From Streptomyces inusitatus (GTDB taxonomy: Bacteria; Actinomycetota; Actinomycetes; Streptomycetales; Streptomycetaceae): a stretch of 54,234 bases of DNA. Position 1 is the stretch's first letter. Every line of letters starts with the position of its first letter. The translations under genes and the position numbers were made by a program. This document shows positions 52,920-54,234 of this stretch, one piece after another. Location of the stretch: positions 242,915 to 297,148 of the forward strand of contig NZ_BMWG01000006.1 of the NCBI RefSeq assembly GCF_014651115.1, written 5' to 3'. Under the pieces are notes generated by a model that was not told where the DNA came from, searched no databases, and was given only the letters and a program-made list of their open reading frames with translations.

Positions 52920-54234
52920 TCAGAAGGTGAGCTTGAAGTTGTTCACATAGCCGGTGTCCTGCGAGGCCCGGTCCTGGACCCGCAGTTGCCAGACGCCGTT
53001 CGCGACCTCCGAGGAGGCGTTGACGACATACGTCTCCTGGACGTTGTCGGCCGAGTCCGAGGAGTTGAACGGCTTCAGCGAGTAGACGCTGCCGTCCGGT
53101 GCGACCAGATCCACCACCAGGTCACCGCGCCAGGTGTGGACGATGTCCACGGCCGCGCGCAGGTTCGACGGGGCGTTGCCCGCGACGCCGGTGACGGTCA
53201 CCGAGGAGGTGACGGCCGCGCCGTTGTCCGGGATGGAGACGTCCGTGGTGTTCTCGAAGCTGGTGCCCGGGTCGGGGTTGCCGCCGCCGGGACGGGCGCC
53301 CACATTGACGCCGGCCCAGGCGTTGGTGACGCCCGCGACCTCGGCGCTGTTCGCCCCGTACAGCTCCGTCGCCACCGCGATGGTGCCGGTGCGCGCGGCG
53401 GCGTAGTTGGTGGTCGAGGTGAACTTCGTGGTCAGCGCTTTGTACCAGATCAGCGCGGCCTTCTCACGGCCGATGGCGGTGACCGGGAGCCCGTCGGAGG
53501 TGGGCGAGTCGTAGCTCACGCCGTTGAGGGTCTTCGCGCCGCTGCCCTCGGAGGCGAGGTAGAACCAGTGGTTCGCCGGGCCCGAGGAGTAGTGCACGTC
53601 GATGCTGCCGATGCCTGAGTACCAGGCGTCCTTGGAGGAGCCGTCGCGGCTGGGCTTGTCCATGTAGCGCAGCGGGGTGCCGTTGCCCCGGATGTCGATC
53701 TTCTCGCCGACGAGGTAGTCGCCCAGGTCCTGCGTGTTGTTGGCGTGGAACTCCACGGCCGCCGCGAAGATGTCGGAGGTCGCCTCGTTGAGGCCGCCGG
53801 ACTCGCCGCTGTAGACCAGGCCCGCCGTCGCCGAGGTGATGCCGTGCGTCATCTCGTGCGCGGCCACGTCGATCGAGGTGAGCGGCTTGGCGTTGCCCGC
53901 GCCGTCGCCGTAGGTCATGCAGAAGCAGCTGTCGGTCCAGAAGGCGTTGGAGTAGTTGTTGCCGTAGTGGACCCGGGAGTACGCGCCGATCCCGTCGTTC
54001 CGGATGCCGTTGCGTCCCAGGACGTTCTTGAAGTAGTCCCAGGTGGCCCCGGCTCCGTAGGCGGCGTCCGCGCCCGCGGTCTCGGTGTTGGCCGGCAGGC
54101 CGTTGCCCCAGACGTCGTCCGTGCCGGAGAAGAGGGTGCCGGTGCCGGAGGTGCCGCGGTTCAGATTGTTGGTGCGGTGGTTGCCGCGTCCGGCGTCGGT
54201 GAGGTTGTACGAGGAGCCGGACTGGGTGCTGCCG
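52920..54234 (-). CDS. Secreted M4 (thermolysin-like) metalloprotease with P domain, 5' end outside the window
   Basis: Partial: 437 codons remain open to the window edge, and the signal peptide and propeptide are missing. The catalytic domain shows NAFWTDSCFCMTYGDG, the zinc motif HEMTH (in DVAAHEMTHGITSATAGLVY) and the third ligand Glu in ESGGLNEATSDIF; the active-site His lies in DVHYSSGPANHWFY. The C-terminal ~110 residues after a Gly/Pro linker are a P/Homo B domain (SIPDNGAAVTSSVTV; AVDIVHTWRGDLVVDLVAPDGS), often stabilising secreted proteases. It hydrolyses extracellular proteins. Two Cys in SCFC are unusual for M4 enzymes but common in Streptomyces members. Confidence 0.94.
   Translation of the reverse strand, partial: GSTQSGSSYNLTDAGRGNHRTNNLNRGTSGTGTLFSGTDDVWGNGLPANTETAGADAAYGAGATWDYFKNVLGRNGIRNDGIGAYSRVHYGNNYSNAFWTDSCFCMTYGDGAGNAKPLTSIDVAAHEMTHGITSATAGLVYSGESGGLNEATSDIFAAAVEFHANNTQDLGDYLVGEKIDIRGNGTPLRYMDKPSRDGSSKDAWYSGIGSIDVHYSSGPANHWFYLASEGSGAKTLNGVSYDSPTSDGLPVTAIGREKAALIWYKALTTKFTSTTNYAAARTGTIAVATELYGANSAEVAGVTNAWAGVNVGARPGGGNPDPGTSFENTTDVSIPDNGAAVTSSVTVTGVAGNAPSNLRAAVDIVHTWRGDLVVDLVAPDGSVYSLKPFNSSDSADNVQETYVVNASSEVANGVWQLRVQDRASQDTGYVNNFKLTF

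Overview
The window is a high-G+C actinobacterial chromosome segment, almost certainly Streptomyces. The signs are strong G/C bias at third codon positions, many GTG starts, leaderless-looking promoters, a vitamin B12-dependent isobutyryl-CoA mutase, the DUF6230/DUF6114 gene pair, a GlgE-pathway cluster and a sugar ABC importer without its own ATPase. From memory, the gene order from the mutase to glycogen phosphorylase, and again at the M4 protease, follows the S. coelicolor SCO5415-SCO5447 neighbourhood; that comparison was not run here.

Layout. 0.2-3.9 kb: isobutyryl-CoA mutase large subunit (icmA), a TetR regulator and a thioredoxin-TPR protein. 4.5-7.2 kb: a three-gene operon of exported or membrane proteins (DUF6230, DUF6114, a Pro/Ser/Thr-rich protein). 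7.2-13.4 kb: central carbon metabolism, with pyk, ackA and pta on the minus strand and pfkA on the plus strand. 13.5-16.6 kb: sugar ABC importer (two permeases, lipoprotein). 16.7-20.6 kb: CitA/CitB-type two-component system next to a dicarboxylate symporter. 20.8-23.0 kb: MarR regulator, imine-reductase-like dehydrogenase, MerR regulator and thioredoxin, two of these behind MerR-type 19-bp-spacer promoters. 23.0-27.6 kb: Stealth-family sugar-phosphate transferase and a HelD-type helicase. 27.6-38.6 kb: alpha-glucan/trehalose cluster glgB, mak, treS, glgE and glgP. 38.6-42.0 kb: MacB/FtsX-type ABC transporter. 42.0-50.0 kb: a class III lanthipeptide cluster. 50.1-52.2 kb: cyanate detoxification (cyanase, carbonic anhydrase, CynR). 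52.3-54.2 kb: a small hypothetical protein and the 3' part of a secreted M4 metalloprotease with a P domain, cut by the window edge.

The most interesting part is 42.8-49.5 kb. It has the same plan as the SapB (ram/amf) locus: a tri-functional lyase-kinase-cyclase, a 38-residue precursor peptide too short for routine gene calling (45729-45845), and two half-ABC exporters. The precursor has the class III leader signature (LLDLQSMELP), but its core is not SapB-like in detail. It carries SGRSTDC directly followed by SNSSWIFC and a final N, that is Ser-X2-Ser-X2-Cys and Ser-X2-Ser-X3-Cys with no spacer. Hairpins flank the precursor gene, the first exporter gene has an in-frame TTA (bldA) codon, and no dedicated regulator or protease gene is seen.

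The other genes fit together as carbon-flux functions. Glycolysis and overflow acetate (pfkA, pyk, pta-ackA), uptake of sugars and C4-dicarboxylates, and storage of glucose as trehalose, maltose-1-phosphate and alpha-glucan sit side by side. The redox regulators with thioredoxins and the cyanate genes are stress functions.
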